This document shows positions 1 through 9,243 of a stretch of DNA of 64,000 nucleotides, in pieces. Position numbers and translations under genes: made by a program. A model generated the notes under the pieces. That model had not been told where the DNA came from. It ran no database searches and saw only the letters and a list, made by a program, of their open reading frames with translations. The DNA is from Vibrio sinaloensis DSM 21326 (lineage in GTDB: Bacteria; Pseudomonadota; Gammaproteobacteria; Enterobacterales; Vibrionaceae), in the NCBI RefSeq assembly GCF_000189275.1, contig NZ_AEVT01000058.1:62001-126000 (forward strand). Direction: 5' to 3'. The first letter of the stretch is position 1, and every line of letters starts with the position of its first letter.

Positions 1-2
1 GT

Positions 3-767
3 GATGCGTCCTATTTTTTAGTTTATGGCACCATTGTTGAAGGACTGGCTCAGGCGGGAGGAACCTTGGCTGCTCAAACTAAGGTGGCGAAATTGCTTAT
101 CGATGGCAAACCACTCTCGTTAGCATCCGAGCAATACGCAGCCACAAAACTAAATCTCAAGCCCACCTTCAACCCTCGTATGGGGTACATAGACTACGTG
201 GTACCCGCCGTGTTTGTGTTGATCTTACAGCAAACGTTGGCAATGGCATCAGGCTTAATGGTAGGCAGCCAAAAACAGGGTCGAGGCTACTGGAGTAAAG
301 TGTCCACCAGCCAGCTAATGATGGTAAGGACAATGGTGCTGGTGGGTATCTATTATTTACTGAGCATGTACTACTTTGGCGCAAGTTTTAGCCTCCATGG
401 TATCAGTCAGCTGGCGCATGCCAGTGATCTCCTGACCATGCTGCTGCCCTTTCTTGTTGGCTCTTGTTCCATCGGCATTTTACTCGGAGCCATTACGCCC
501 AGAAGAGAGTTAGTTACTCTAACGGTGCTTATCAGCTCAATGCCACTGGTGTTTAGCGCGGGATTTATTTGGCCAGTCGAAATGATACCAGCCCCGATAG
601 TTTGGCTAGCTCAACTGTTTCCAAGCACTGTTGGTATCCAAGGCTTTCTCACCCTTAATCAAATGGGAGGGAGCTGGGTTGATGCCCTGCCAAATTACAC
701 CCAGCTTTGGCTACAAGCGATATTATGGAGCTTGGTCGCTTGGTGGGCACTGCGCAAGTCCCATTAA
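3..767 (+). CDS. ABC-2 type transporter permease, C-terminal part (5' end outside window)
   Basis: The reading frame is open from the first bases of the window, so the true start lies upstream; an internal TTG at 66 is not needed as a start. The visible 254 residues begin with a periplasmic-type segment and continue with about six hydrophobic stretches, ending in a short basic tail. This is the pattern of the ABC-2 membrane-protein family (YhbE/YhhJ-type exporters), which work with an ATP-binding partner and often an HlyD-like adaptor, presumably encoded before the window. The substrate cannot be inferred. The family call rests on topology and general resemblance rather than a single diagnostic motif. 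Confidence 0.7.
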   Translation, partial: DASYFLVYGTIVEGLAQAGGTLAAQTKVAKLLIDGKPLSLASEQYAATKLNLKPTFNPRMGYIDYVVPAVFVLILQQTLAMASGLMVGSQKQGRGYWSKVSTSQLMMVRTMVLVGIYYLLSMYYFGASFSLHGISQLAHASDLLTMLLPFLVGSCSIGILLGAITPRRELVTLTVLISSMPLVFSAGFIWPVEMIPAPIVWLAQLFPSTVGIQGFLTLNQMGGSWVDALPNYTQLWLQAILWSLVAWWALRKSH

Positions 768-924
768 TCGATGGATGACCAGCCAAGTGCTGGTCATTTT
801 TGTATCTAGGTCAAGATTTGGTTAAAAGCATCAATTTTAAAGCTTTTCATGTTTTAAGCGCATAGTACCTAGTAGATAATTTAAGCTACGCTTTATTAAA
901 CCAATAACAATGAAATAACGCTCT

Positions 925-2421
925 ATGAATTCATCGCAACGTTTTGAACTTTCTGTCGAAACTAAATCGCTTATTGCCTATTTATTTGTCCCTTTATTCA
1001 TCGTATTACCTGCCGCCTTTTATCTTTCATTAGCAGGAATACACGATGTGTTGAAACACACTGGCAAAAATTATGTTGACCGTATCGAAGACGTAGTAAC
1101 AGAAATAGAAATAGATACCACTTTGGCGATGAACTACCTTAACAGTTGTGAAGCCATTGGTGAAAAACTGCTATTTGCCAATAATTTAAGAGAGCTAATC
1201 ATTGTTAGAGACAGCGTTGCTGTTTGTTCATCGAAACGTGGCGATCTTAATGTAAACATTGAAAACATACTCGGTGGTCAAAAAATAATGTCCGGCCTTC
1301 ACCTATATGACATTGACCAAGACGAAGAACAAAGAACCATAGTGGTCGCCAGCGCTCTGCCCGGTGATGGCAGCAATGGCGTATTTGGTGTCGTTGACCC
1401 GACTTATTTAATAGGTCGCTTGCTCGACATTGAAGATACTAATGTCGACAAAGTTACGGCTCAGCTCAACGGAAAAACCTATCCGGCTGATCGCGAATTT
1501 CATTCCTCTACGATTCACGACATCATCAAGTCTAAACATTTTGATTTTTCGCTATTAGTCGAAGCGGACAGTGATTTCATTACCCGCCGCTTTGTTTTTG
1601 GGTTTATGACGGCGCTACCTATTTCACTTCTCATTTCCGTCCTATTGTACCTCGTCATGAATCGACTCAAAAAGCGCGATGACTTAGCACAAGATTTAAA
1701 ACAAGGACTAAAACGTGAGGAGTTGTTTCTCGTCTACCAACCTCTCGTCGGCAGTGATGAATATGATTTACGCGGATTTGAGGCGTTAATACGCTGGCAG
1801 CACCCAAGTATGGGTTTGGTGCGTCCTGATATTTTTATCTCGCTAGCTGAACGTGAACATCTCATTAACGACATTACCGATTTCGTGTTAAAAAGGGCCT
1901 ACCAAGACTTGAATAACGGTCGTACCGACTACAATTTATCCTTGGGTGTTAACGTCCCCCCTTCCTATCTACATGAAGAGAAAAACCTACTGGCGCTCAT
2001 CCACTACGGTCAGTTGTTTAGTCAAATTGGTATTGTCCTCACAACCGAGATCACTGAGCGTCAGATGCTTGATGATAAAGGTCGAGAGGCGCTTCACCGC
2101 CTACGCGAACACGGCATGAGAATATCCATCGATGACTTTGGCACCGGACACACAGCCCTATCAGTCATCCAACAGACGGAGTTTGATTACCTGAAGATCG
2201 ACAAATGCTTTGTCGACACGATCGGAGTTGAAACCGTCAACTCGGCAGTGTTAAACACGATTATCGAACTTGGTCACCGCTTGAACGTCCAAATGGTGGC
2301 TGAAGGTGTTGAAGAAGAACATCAAGCGCAATATTTGGCGAACATGGGTGTGCACAAACTTCAGGGTTACTACTTCGCTAAGCCATTAAGTCTTAAGGAA
2401 ATTGAAACGACCTGGCTCTAG
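925..2421 (+). CDS. CSS-motif EAL-domain c-di-GMP phosphodiesterase
   Basis: A 498-residue membrane protein that should hydrolyse cyclic di-GMP. A transmembrane helix (about residues 16-40) is followed by a periplasmic domain with the CSS triad at 101-103, a second helix (about 223-246) and a cytoplasmic EAL domain. The EAL domain keeps the signature EAL at 286-288, an Asp pair in DDFGTG at 403-408, Glu460 in EGVE and the C-terminal LQGYYFAKP block, so it should be active. In E. coli relatives (PdeC/YjcC) the periplasmic cysteine pair controls activity by disulfide redox state. Here the matching cysteines would be Cys75 and Cys101. It stands alone, with no operon partner visible. Confidence 0.9.
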   Translation: MNSSQRFELSVETKSLIAYLFVPLFIVLPAAFYLSLAGIHDVLKHTGKNYVDRIEDVVTEIEIDTTLAMNYLNSCEAIGEKLLFANNLRELIIVRDSVAVCSSKRGDLNVNIENILGGQKIMSGLHLYDIDQDEEQRTIVVASALPGDGSNGVFGVVDPTYLIGRLLDIEDTNVDKVTAQLNGKTYPADREFHSSTIHDIIKSKHFDFSLLVEADSDFITRRFVFGFMTALPISLLISVLLYLVMNRLKKRDDLAQDLKQGLKREELFLVYQPLVGSDEYDLRGFEALIRWQHPSMGLVRPDIFISLAEREHLINDITDFVLKRAYQDLNNGRTDYNLSLGVNVPPSYLHEEKNLLALIHYGQLFSQIGIVLTTEITERQMLDDKGREALHRLREHGMRISIDDFGTGHTALSVIQQTEFDYLKIDKCFVDTIGVETVNSAVLNTIIELGHRLNVQMVAEGVEEEHQAQYLANMGVHKLQGYYFAKPLSLKEIETTWL

Positions 2422-2466
2422 GGGCGATTTATAAATCGTGCTAAGCTGGGTCACTTATCTTGCTCA

Positions 2467-3117
2467 ATGGAATTTATGGACAGCGAACTCATGCATGATG
2501 TAACCACCACTGCCGTCACCGTTTTTATGGGCTTCTTCGCGATGATGAACCCCGTAGCCAATACCGCTGTATTCGTCGGTATGACAGGCAATCAAACGCC
2601 GGCTCAACGCAAAGCCACCGCTACCAAAGCGCTGATAACCGCATTTTTCATCGTTGCGGCGTTTTGTTTGCTTGGGAAAGGCATATTTGAAGTGTTTGGC
2701 ATAACCTTACCTGCCCTGCGCTTGTCCGGCGGTATTTTGGTCTTTTTGGTCGGTTATCATATGCTGCAAGGCAGTTCATCTAAGCTACATAGCCAATCTG
2801 ATGAACAAGAAGAAAACAAAGACGTGGCCATTTCTCCACTAGCGCTACCTATCTTGGCAGGCCCTGGAACCATTGCCACGGCGATGAACTACTCTGCATC
2901 GGGTGGCGTGCTTAATATTGGAGTGACCATTATCGCGTTCGCTCTACTTTGTTTGATCACTTTTGTCTGTTTCCTATTTGGCCCTAAGTTAGTCGATAAG
3001 CTTGGAGAGAGTGGTATCAGTATCGTCACACGCTTGATGGGGCTGATCCTCACAGTGATCGGTATGCAGATGTTTATTCAAGGCATCCATGACGCATACC
3101 AATTATTCCAACCGTAA
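2467..3117 (+). CDS. MarC-family integral membrane protein (YhgN/YchE type)
   Basis: A 216-residue polytopic protein with six predicted helices, matching the usual length of the MarC/UPF0056 family. Family features include the early MGFFAMMNPVANTA segment and the central LPILAGPGTIATA loop (roughly residues 125-137), which mark the internal repeat of this fold. Members are often annotated as NAAT-type transporters, but the E. coli MarC protein itself has no firmly assigned role and is not needed for multiple antibiotic resistance. It lies 45 bp after the EAL gene on the same strand and ends at a bidirectional terminator. Confidence 0.85.
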   Translation: MEFMDSELMHDVTTTAVTVFMGFFAMMNPVANTAVFVGMTGNQTPAQRKATATKALITAFFIVAAFCLLGKGIFEVFGITLPALRLSGGILVFLVGYHMLQGSSSKLHSQSDEQEENKDVAISPLALPILAGPGTIATAMNYSASGGVLNIGVTIIAFALLCLITFVCFLFGPKLVDKLGESGISIVTRLMGLILTVIGMQMFIQGIHDAYQLFQP

Positions 3118-3127
3118 TAACCAACAA

Positions 3128-3149
3128 AAGCGCCTCAATCGAGGCGCTT
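3128..3149. terminator. Bidirectional terminator between marC-family gene and DUF3859 gene
   Basis: A 9-bp stem (AAGCGCCTC / GAGGCGCTT) with a 4-base loop sits between two convergent genes. The T-tract is better on the minus strand (TTTTG) than on the plus strand (TTCTTGC). Confidence 0.75.
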
Positions 3150-3189
3150 CTTGCATTAGTGAACATGAGTGAAAAATTGTGAACAAGGG

Positions 3190-3627
3190 TTAAAAGCCAC
3201 GCTGTTTCCAAAACTCCCCTTCATCACGAGCAAAAACTTCAAAGGTTTTCTCGGCGATGACTTTATTGTTCAGAATAATCGACATTCGCCACTTACCAAT
3301 GTTGGACTCATAGCCATTAACTGGATCAAGTAGTTGAATGGTATCGCCAAGGTAGAAGTCCCAATCGTTGCTACCAACATGGAGATCTCCGGTAAAGGGC
3401 TCGAGGACCTGCCCTTTCTTGCCAAGCACGCCGGGGTGATCAATAAAGAATTCGATCACTTCACCTTTGGCTTTTTTGATATTAACAATAAAGCCAAATT
3501 CAATTTCTTCATCAGCAGGAACCTTAGTGGTGAACTGCTGAATCTTAGGAAGATGTTTAGATTTGGAATCCCACTCCCTGTATATGCCATAAGAGGTCAT
3601 TTCTACAACTGGGGAACGCTTTGCCAT
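3190..3627 (-). CDS. DUF3859 domain protein
   Basis: A protein of about 145 residues, conserved in Vibrio and relatives, with no known function. It is predicted soluble and rich in beta strands, without a signal peptide. The conserved core is a YGIYREW segment near the N-terminus and a closing W-x-x-RGF end. I take the ATG at 3627; a GTG nine bases upstream is also possible. Either start overlaps the end of the preceding P-loop gene on the same strand by about 25-34 bases, so the two are probably translationally coupled. The name rests on recognition of the family; no activity can be proposed. Confidence 0.75.
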   Translation of the reverse strand: MAKRSPVVEMTSYGIYREWDSKSKHLPKIQQFTTKVPADEEIEFGFIVNIKKAKGEVIEFFIDHPGVLGKKGQVLEPFTGDLHVGSNDWDFYLGDTIQLLDPVNGYESNIGKWRMSIILNNKVIAEKTFEVFARDEGEFWKQRGF

Positions 3628-3998
3628 GTCTGCCACCGCTTTTTCATTGCTAGGATTGTCGATTCATCAACACCGTGGATATTGTCATACTCACCAGTAC
3701 ACTCAATCACCTTTAGCCTTGCCCCAAAACGTTTTGCCATTTTCACGTAAGGCATCATTTCCCAACGTCGAACAAACGTGTTCGCAACCACAGCACTTTG
3801 GCCCTTCTTAAGACTGGAATAGGTCTGCTTTTGACACCACTGGTGCGCCTTGGCAATCTTATCTGCTTGGTATTCGTATTGACCATCCACTTGTATAAAG
3901 TACATGTCCGCTTCAAAGTGATTAGCAGGTAAGGTTTTGGCTAGGGTCGATTTTCCAGAGCCTGGCAGCCCACGAATCAAAGTAAGGGTTAATGTCAT
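3603..3998 (-). CDS. AAA/P-loop ATPase, small kinase-like
   Basis: A small P-loop protein of about 131 residues. The Walker A motif GLPGSGKST is eight residues from the proposed start, as is usual in polynucleotide-kinase-like AAA_33 proteins. A longer frame begins at 4064 but its extra 22 residues are hydrophobic and no ribosome site precedes it, so I prefer the ATG at 3998. The middle has the VVANTF and W-E segments seen in single-domain members of this family, whose substrates are mostly unknown. It overlaps the DUF3859 gene downstream, suggesting a two-gene unit transcribed away from metA. Confidence 0.75.
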   Translation of the reverse strand: MTLTLTLIRGLPGSGKSTLAKTLPANHFEADMYFIQVDGQYEYQADKIAKAHQWCQKQTYSSLKKGQSAVVANTFVRRWEMMPYVKMAKRFGARLKVIECTGEYDNIHGVDESTILAMKKRWQTWQSVPQL

Positions 3999-4087
3999 TC
4001 GGTTCGATATCACCATAATAAAGGCGAAGTGTAATATAAATTGAATCGAAAAGGCTATCGACATCTCATTCTGATTAGGTTAAGTTT

Positions 4088-4111
4088 GGATGTATAGACG
4101 TCCATACATTT
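4088..4111 (+). promoter_or_regulatory. MetJ operator (three tandem met boxes) upstream of metA
   Basis: Three contiguous 8-mers can be aligned to the met box consensus AGACGTCT: GGATGTAT (5/8), AGACGTCC (7/8) and ATACATTT (5/8). Tandem met boxes with one strong central copy are the normal target of the SAM-bound MetJ repressor. The array ends 16 bases before the metA start, overlapping the likely promoter, so repression by methionine/SAM is expected. Confidence 0.75.
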
Positions 4112-4127
4112 GCTTAGGGAGTAAGCT

Positions 4128-5069
4128 GTGCCGATTAAGATCCCCGATCAATTACCTGCAACAGACGTATTGCGCCAGGAAAATATCTTCATCATGCCTG
4201 AGTCTCGTGCCTCTACTCAGGAAATACGTCCGCTCAAGGTTTTGATCCTTAACCTGATGCCTAAGAAAATTGAGACGGAAACTCAGTTCCTTCGACTATT
4301 GTCAAACAGCCCACTGCAGGTTGATATCGAGCTGCTACGCATCGACAATCGCCCGAGTAAGAATACGCCTACGGAACATTTGGATAACTTCTATCGCCAA
4401 TTCGAAATGGTCAAAGAGCGTAACTTTGATGGGTTGATCATCACAGGAGCGCCATTAGGTTTAGTCCAATTTGAAGATGTCATCTATTGGGAGCACCTTC
4501 AAACCATCATGACATGGGCAAAACAGCATGTGACCTCAACACTCTACGTTTGTTGGGCCGCTCAAGCTGGACTGAAATTGCTTTATGATCTACCTAAGCG
4601 GACCCGTAAAGAAAAACTCTCTGGTGTTTATCATCATCAAATACACCATCCGTATCATCCAATACTGCGCGGTTTCGATGACAGCTTCTTAGCACCACAT
4701 TCTCGCTATGCCGACTTCTCTGCCGAGTATCTTGAGCAGCATACTGATCTCGATATTCTCGCAACTTCTGACGTGGCTGGCGTTTATCTCGCTGCAACCA
4801 AAGATAAACGGAATGTGTTTGTGACGGGTCACCCAGAATATGATTCGTTTACCCTGCATAACGAATACGTACGCGATTTGGGTGAAGGAATGGAGCCTGC
4901 AATTCCGGTGAACTACTACCCGAACAACAACCCAGACAACAAACCAATCGCAAGTTGGCGTAGCCATGGCCATCTGCTGTTTGCCAACTGGTTAAACTAC
5001 TGCGTTTACCAACAAACCCCTTATGACTTGGATAAGTTTAGTGAGGCAAACTTCACCAAAGACGACTAA
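4128..5069 (+). CDS. metA: Homoserine O-succinyltransferase
   Basis: The first committed step of methionine synthesis: transfer of succinyl from succinyl-CoA to homoserine. The 313 residues match MetA length. Visible are the catalytic Cys142 in YVCWAAQAG, the conserved LNLMPKK segment at 41-47, and the His/Glu pair in TGHPEYD. Position 111 is Gly, the residue associated with succinyl rather than acetyl transfer in this family (Glu gives acetyl specificity). Translation starts at a GTG with a good AGGGAG ribosome site. A MetJ operator lies directly upstream. Confidence 0.95.
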   Translation: MPIKIPDQLPATDVLRQENIFIMPESRASTQEIRPLKVLILNLMPKKIETETQFLRLLSNSPLQVDIELLRIDNRPSKNTPTEHLDNFYRQFEMVKERNFDGLIITGAPLGLVQFEDVIYWEHLQTIMTWAKQHVTSTLYVCWAAQAGLKLLYDLPKRTRKEKLSGVYHHQIHHPYHPILRGFDDSFLAPHSRYADFSAEYLEQHTDLDILATSDVAGVYLAATKDKRNVFVTGHPEYDSFTLHNEYVRDLGEGMEPAIPVNYYPNNNPDNKPIASWRSHGHLLFANWLNYCVYQQTPYDLDKFSEANFTKDD

Positions 5070-5070
5070 C

Positions 5071-5886
5071 TCACCGCGTTTGATTCAGTAGTTGCTGAAT
5101 CTGCTGCACAATCAAAGGGGCATTTTGCCAAAGAATGAAATGCCCTTCTTTTTCAACTTCAATTAACTGATGCCGCTCGCCATTAAGCCGTTTCATCGCA
5201 AACTCAGAGTTACCTGGATCGGCAATGGTATCCTCGGAACCATGAATAATGGTAATGGGTATATTCTCTAACCGAGACCAATCTTTACCACTTAGCAACG
5301 TCAACTCCTGCGCTAACGGCATCATTTCACCATTAGACGTTTTCCAATCATGGGTTAACGCCCAATTAACCAGCAATGAATCAGCAATCAGGTTATACCA
5401 TTTGGGCTTTTCGAGTTGAGGGTCAAATGCGGGGGCAACGAGCACCAAGCCATCAATCAAGTTTGGCTGCTGTAATGCGAGTGCAAGCGCTATTGGCCCC
5501 CCCAGAGAATGCCCTACTAAAATGTTCGCTTTTTCTTTATCGACGAGCTCGCCAATGGCAGCGGCTTGTTGTTCAATACTCGATACAAGATTCAGGGAAG
5601 ATTGACCGTACCCAAGACGATCTACAGAAATCAACTCTGCTTGCTCTTGTAGCAACGGATCCGCTAAGTAGTGTTTGTAAGCGGTGTGGCTGCCCGGAGA
5701 GCCATGAATAAATAGGACTCTTACGTTGGCGTTACGATTACCAACAGATACATAAGCCATCCCCTTTTCTGTTCGCTTGACGTCATAGCCCAGAGAGTCA
5801 GCATTCGACGGTTTGATAACTAAGCCGATAAAAACGCTGGCGATTGTGGTTAACACTGCCGTTTTCTTTCTCACTTGATGCCTCAT
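5071..5886 (-). CDS. Alpha/beta-fold hydrolase with export signal
   Basis: A 271-residue alpha/beta hydrolase. Ser127 in GHSLGG is the nucleophile, with Asp219 (GSEDT) and His249 (EGHF) completing the triad, and an HGSPG oxyanion-hole motif at 61-65. The N-terminus is basic and then hydrophobic (about 10-24), consistent with a signal peptide or anchor, which suggests action in the periplasm. The substrate is unknown. It converges on metA with one base between the stop codons and no terminator, so the two transcripts probably overlap. Confidence 0.85.
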   Translation of the reverse strand: MRHQVRKKTAVLTTIASVFIGLVIKPSNADSLGYDVKRTEKGMAYVSVGNRNANVRVLFIHGSPGSHTAYKHYLADPLLQEQAELISVDRLGYGQSSLNLVSSIEQQAAAIGELVDKEKANILVGHSLGGPIALALALQQPNLIDGLVLVAPAFDPQLEKPKWYNLIADSLLVNWALTHDWKTSNGEMMPLAQELTLLSGKDWSRLENIPITIIHGSEDTIADPGNSEFAMKRLNGERHQLIEVEKEGHFILWQNAPLIVQQIQQLLNQTR

Positions 5887-5996
5887 TTCCTTACACTGCT
5901 TTCTGCAAAATCAGTCGCATAGTTCTTGCGACTGGCTAATAAGACCGCGCTAATTGAGATATAAATTCAACAACATTACCTAATAATGAAAGTGTT

Positions 5997-6707
5997 ATGC
6001 GCCTAAGCTTTTTATTACTGCCTTTTCTCCTCTCAGCCTGCGTTACCGTAGAAACAACGCCTTTGAATGAACCTGTTGCCGATCCAAAAGAGAAGGCGGA
6101 AGCTCGAATCGCCCTTGGGTTAGGTTATCTAGAGCAAGGCAATATGCTTAAAGCGAGAGAAAATCTAGAAAAGGCTTTAGAGCACTACCCTGGTTACTAT
6201 CGAGCCCAGTTATCGCTCGCCCACTACTATGAACAAGTCGGCGAAGGTGTTTCAGCAAAGAAAATGTATCAAACAGCATTGGAAATGCATCCTAAAAACG
6301 GAAATGTGTTAAATAACTACGGTACTTTTCTCTGCAAGCGAGGAGATTACAAAAAGGCGGATCAATATTTTAATTTGGCGATCAACCAACCTTACTATTA
6401 CCTCCTATCCGCAAGCTATGAAAACGCGGCCCTTTGCTCGCTAAAAGCCCAAAACCCTCAAAAGGCTAAGCTTTACTTTACAAGAGCGCTTGATCACGAT
6501 CCGAATCGAGCTCGGTCGATTCTTCATTTAGCCAAGTTGGAAATCAATGACAAAGAGTTCACCAATGCTCGATTAAGGCTGATCAAGTTTCACCAAAGAT
6601 ACGGCCTTCAAAAAACATCGCTAAAGCTTCTGATTGATCTGGAAACTGCCGCTGGTAACTCGTCGTTAGAGAAAAAGTACCGCACGCAGTTAGCAAATCT
6701 GGGGTAA
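5997..6707 (+). CDS. TPR lipoprotein, PilW/PilF-like
   Basis: A 236-residue outer-membrane-type lipoprotein. The signal ends in the lipobox LSAC with Cys15 as the lipidated residue, and the rest is a run of about six tetratricopeptide repeats (roughly 36-210). Architecture and length fit the type IV pilus stability protein PilW/PilF, which helps assemble the secretin. The usual Vibrio pilW sits with rlmN and ispG, and no pilus genes are nearby here, so this may be a paralogue with another client. It converges with the next small gene without a gap. Confidence 0.75.
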   Translation: MRLSFLLLPFLLSACVTVETTPLNEPVADPKEKAEARIALGLGYLEQGNMLKARENLEKALEHYPGYYRAQLSLAHYYEQVGEGVSAKKMYQTALEMHPKNGNVLNNYGTFLCKRGDYKKADQYFNLAINQPYYYLLSASYENAALCSLKAQNPQKAKLYFTRALDHDPNRARSILHLAKLEINDKEFTNARLRLIKFHQRYGLQKTSLKLLIDLETAAGNSSLEKKYRTQLANLG

Positions 6708-6896
6708 TTACTTTCTGTTGCGAAGAGGAGTTTTACGTCGCTTACGGACGCGGGATGCTCGTTGAATTTTCTGATATTCACGGTAGAGAATTAAGATAAA
6801 ACCAATCAAGCCTAGTAGGAATAGCATCGCAAACAGCCACAAAAAGCTGGTACAAATCCACTCAGGTTCGCAGGGCATATAAATTTCAAATTCCAT
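6708..6896 (-). CDS. Small single-pass membrane protein, unknown
   Basis: A 62-residue protein with one hydrophobic helix (about 14-38) and a strongly basic C-terminal tail rich in Arg and Lys, so the tail should face the cytoplasm. It is not a recognised family. The case for a real gene is the near-perfect ribosome site AAGGAGGG four bases before the ATG and the tight fit between the flanking genes. It precedes no other gene closely and probably follows rlmF in the same transcript, 19 bases after that stop codon. Confidence 0.65.
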   Translation of the reverse strand: MEFEIYMPCEPEWICTSFLWLFAMLFLLGLIGFILILYREYQKIQRASRVRKRRKTPLRNRK

Positions 6897-6915
6897 ATGC
6901 CCTCCTTAACTCTCG

Positions 6916-8001
6916 TTAGCCGTTATGTTTGAGCCACAATTCTCTTTGTTCAGCGGTAAGGAACGTCCACGCTACAAATCGACTGATTTTTTGACCTTGG
7001 CTCATCTCGACCACTTTGGCTTCGACAGCGCCTGCCTTTTCCAAGTTCTTGCGCATCCAACGCACATTCTCTTTTTTGGAAATCAGCGTCGAAAACCACA
7101 AAACCTGTGCAGAGAACTCTTTACTCTCAAACGCCATGTTTTTGATAAAGGCTGCTTCTCCACCAGGGCACCAAAGTTCGGCTTTTTGGCCGCCAAAGTT
7201 AAGTATAGTTGAAGTCTTGGTTGGCATAGCCGATTGGGCTTGGCCACGCTTGTTTTTATTGCTCGATAAGTTTTTGATTTTACGAGCAGTGCCTAGCTCA
7301 GCTTCCGCCAGTGATTTATGAAATGGCGGATTGCACGTCGTCAGGTGATAAAACTCATTCGCTTGAATAATGCCTTTAAAGAAATGACGGCTTTGAGGTT
7401 GTAATCGACACTCGACTCGCCCCTTTAATACTGAGTTCTGCTGAGCTATTTGGTTAGCATTGTCGACAGATTCCGGGTCGACATCCGCCCCAATGTAATT
7501 CCAGCCATATTGAGTTGTCCCAACAATAGGATAGATACAGTTTGCTCCAACACCAATATCCAAAGCCCTGACTTGGCGATGCTCCAAGTGTTTATGCTCT
7601 TTCGACAACAGCTCAGCTAAACGATGAATATAGTCAGCGCGGCCTGGAATCGGCGGACACAAATACCCCGGAGGGATGTCCCACTCAGTCACCTGATAAT
7701 AAGCAGAGAGCAGCGCTTTGTTTAACAGTTTCACCGCAATGGGGTCGGAAAAATTGATACTCGACTCCCCTTTCGGATTTTTGATCACATGAGCAGCGAG
7801 TTCAGGTAAAGCGTGGATTAGCTTTTTGAAATCATAGCGACCTTGATGAAGATTGTTACTGTGTAAGCCCGCTTTGCCTTTAACATTCGTGACTTTAAGT
7901 GTCTTAACGCTCACTTCTTGTTTATTGGCTGACTTGGTTGAGCGGTTTTTCGAGCGTGTAGGCTTGGCTTTTTCTCGCTTAGGTTTGTTGTTTGAGTGCA
8001 T
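6916..8001 (-). CDS. rlmF: 23S rRNA (adenine1618-N6)-methyltransferase
   Basis: A SAM-dependent methyltransferase that modifies A1618 of 23S rRNA. The 361 residues carry a basic N-terminal extension of about 50 residues, a SAM-binding motif I (LDIGVGANC at 148-156), the acidic GADVD segment and the catalytic NPPF at 224-227, the hallmark of N6-adenine methylases. Length and motif order match E. coli YbiN. It follows the YgjP-type gene with a five-base gap, so the two are probably cotranscribed. Confidence 0.92.
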   Translation of the reverse strand: MHSNNKPKREKAKPTRSKNRSTKSANKQEVSVKTLKVTNVKGKAGLHSNNLHQGRYDFKKLIHALPELAAHVIKNPKGESSINFSDPIAVKLLNKALLSAYYQVTEWDIPPGYLCPPIPGRADYIHRLAELLSKEHKHLEHRQVRALDIGVGANCIYPIVGTTQYGWNYIGADVDPESVDNANQIAQQNSVLKGRVECRLQPQSRHFFKGIIQANEFYHLTTCNPPFHKSLAEAELGTARKIKNLSSNKNKRGQAQSAMPTKTSTILNFGGQKAELWCPGGEAAFIKNMAFESKEFSAQVLWFSTLISKKENVRWMRKNLEKAGAVEAKVVEMSQGQKISRFVAWTFLTAEQRELWLKHNG

Positions 8002-8006
8002 ACCAC

Positions 8007-8510
8007 TTACTTTTGATTAACTAGGTCTAAATAGATCATGAACAATCGCGCATCGAGCTCTAACTGATGATAATCAGGCTCCATATGACAACATAGCTGA
8101 TAAAACGCCTTGTTATGCTCTTTCTCTTTTAAGTGCGCCAACTCATGGACCACCAACATACGCAATAAAGGTTCCGGTGCATTCTTAAACACACTGGCGA
8201 TACGAATCTCATTTTTCGATTTGATTTTTCCACCATGGACTTTGGCGACATAGGTATGCAACCCTAAAGCATTATTGATGATATGGATCTTGTTGTCGTA
8301 GATGACTTTACTCAGTGGCGCGGTCTTTTTCATGTAACGATTTTTGAGTCTCATAGTGTACTCAAACAGCGCTTTCTCACTCTTAATGTCATGATTCGTT
8401 GGGTAACGGCGCTCAAACCACTGTTTAAGCCGGCCTGATTCCACCAGTTCGGAAACCGGGTTGATAATGTGCTCAGGGTAACCTTGGATATATCTAAGCG
8501 CAGGATTCAT
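8007..8510 (-). CDS. YgjP-like zinc metallopeptidase family protein
   Basis: A 167-residue protein of the DUF45/YgjP group. The zinc site HELAH is at 122-126, followed by His132 as a plausible third ligand in the E-H-N segment. There is no signal peptide, so it acts in the cytoplasm. The proteolytic activity of the family is inferred from the motif; substrates are unknown. It lies five bases before rlmF and is the first gene of that unit. Confidence 0.8.
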   Translation of the reverse strand: MNPALRYIQGYPEHIINPVSELVESGRLKQWFERRYPTNHDIKSEKALFEYTMRLKNRYMKKTAPLSKVIYDNKIHIINNALGLHTYVAKVHGGKIKSKNEIRIASVFKNAPEPLLRMLVVHELAHLKEKEHNKAFYQLCCHMEPDYHQLELDARLFMIYLDLVNQK

Positions 8511-8622
8511 CTACATTAATACCAACAGTGAATTGAAAGAGGCGTAAGTCTACCTGAATCACACTTGCCATTCACCGTCTTTTCATTACACTTCCAGCTA
8601 ACAAAGCTTTAGGAACAAATCG

Positions 8623-8853
8623 ATGAAACGACTAGTACTGTACGTAAAAGATAAATGCCCGCACTGTAAGGATGCTCAACGCTACCTTGATTCAAAAGGC
8701 TATAAGTACAGATTAACCAATGCAAAAATGCAGCGTGGTAGAAAAGAGCTCGATGCGATTGGCGCTCGTTCCTTACCAGTATTGAAGATTGGTGACCGTT
8801 ACATGATTGGTTGGAACCCGAACAATTTCGAAAAAATGTATAACGGAAAGTAA
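8623..8853 (+). CDS. Small glutaredoxin-like protein
   Basis: A 76-residue thioredoxin-fold protein with the redox pair C-P-H-C at 12-15 and a cis-proline segment (SLPVLKI, near residue 51). Length and fold match the glutaredoxin/NrdH class. The CPHC centre differs from CPYC of classical glutaredoxins and resembles several Vibrio single-copy proteins of unknown client. It stands alone with a terminator directly behind it. Confidence 0.85.
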   Translation: MKRLVLYVKDKCPHCKDAQRYLDSKGYKYRLTNAKMQRGRKELDAIGARSLPVLKIGDRYMIGWNPNNFEKMYNGK

Positions 8854-8879
8854 AAAGAGTGGCTCAAGCCACTCTTTTT
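8852..8879. terminator. Bidirectional terminator after glutaredoxin gene
   Basis: A 12-bp perfect stem (AAAAAGAGTGGC with its complement) around the loop TCAA. A-rich and T-rich arms make it work on both strands. It overlaps both flanking stop regions. Confidence 0.85.
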
Positions 8880-9234
8880 ACTTAATAAAATGATTCACGA
8901 TACAGAACAGTAACGCGGGAGCTCCAGATACCAAAAGCTTGAGACAAGTGATGGTATTGGCGTCAAATCGCTTTTCATCCACATCGAGCGCTTCCTCAGT
9001 CTCCACAGGAGTTTCCAAGGTAGACCCCGTTTCACTCGTTAAGCCACCACTCGAGCCAGGTGGATACATATAAAGTAACGCCGCACTTCCCCACAGCAGC
9101 ATCAGAACAAAAAACGCATAATCAGATGGGTACTTAATACCGAAAAATGACGTACTAGACTCAATAGCAAAGATGATTGCAAGGGCGATGGTATTGCCGA
9201 AAAGCGCAAATTTAATGGTACTGCCTAATTCCAT
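8878..9234 (-). CDS. Hypothetical membrane protein
   Basis: A 118-residue protein of no recognised family. Two hydrophobic segments (about 8-26 and 40-58) are followed by a soluble, acidic Ser/Thr/Glu-rich linker (about 60-90) and a third hydrophobic stretch at the C-terminus (about 96-116). It begins nine bases after the modF stop on the same strand and could be cotranscribed with it. No function is proposed. Confidence 0.6.
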   Translation of the reverse strand: MELGSTIKFALFGNTIALAIIFAIESSTSFFGIKYPSDYAFFVLMLLWGSAALLYMYPPGSSGGLTSETGSTLETPVETEEALDVDEKRFDANTITCLKLLVSGAPALLFCIVNHFIK

Positions 9235-9243
9235 TTTGTCTCA

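Noticed and set aside
5376..5711. Open frame opposite the alpha/beta hydrolase
   Set aside because: Shadow of a gene with an intact catalytic triad.
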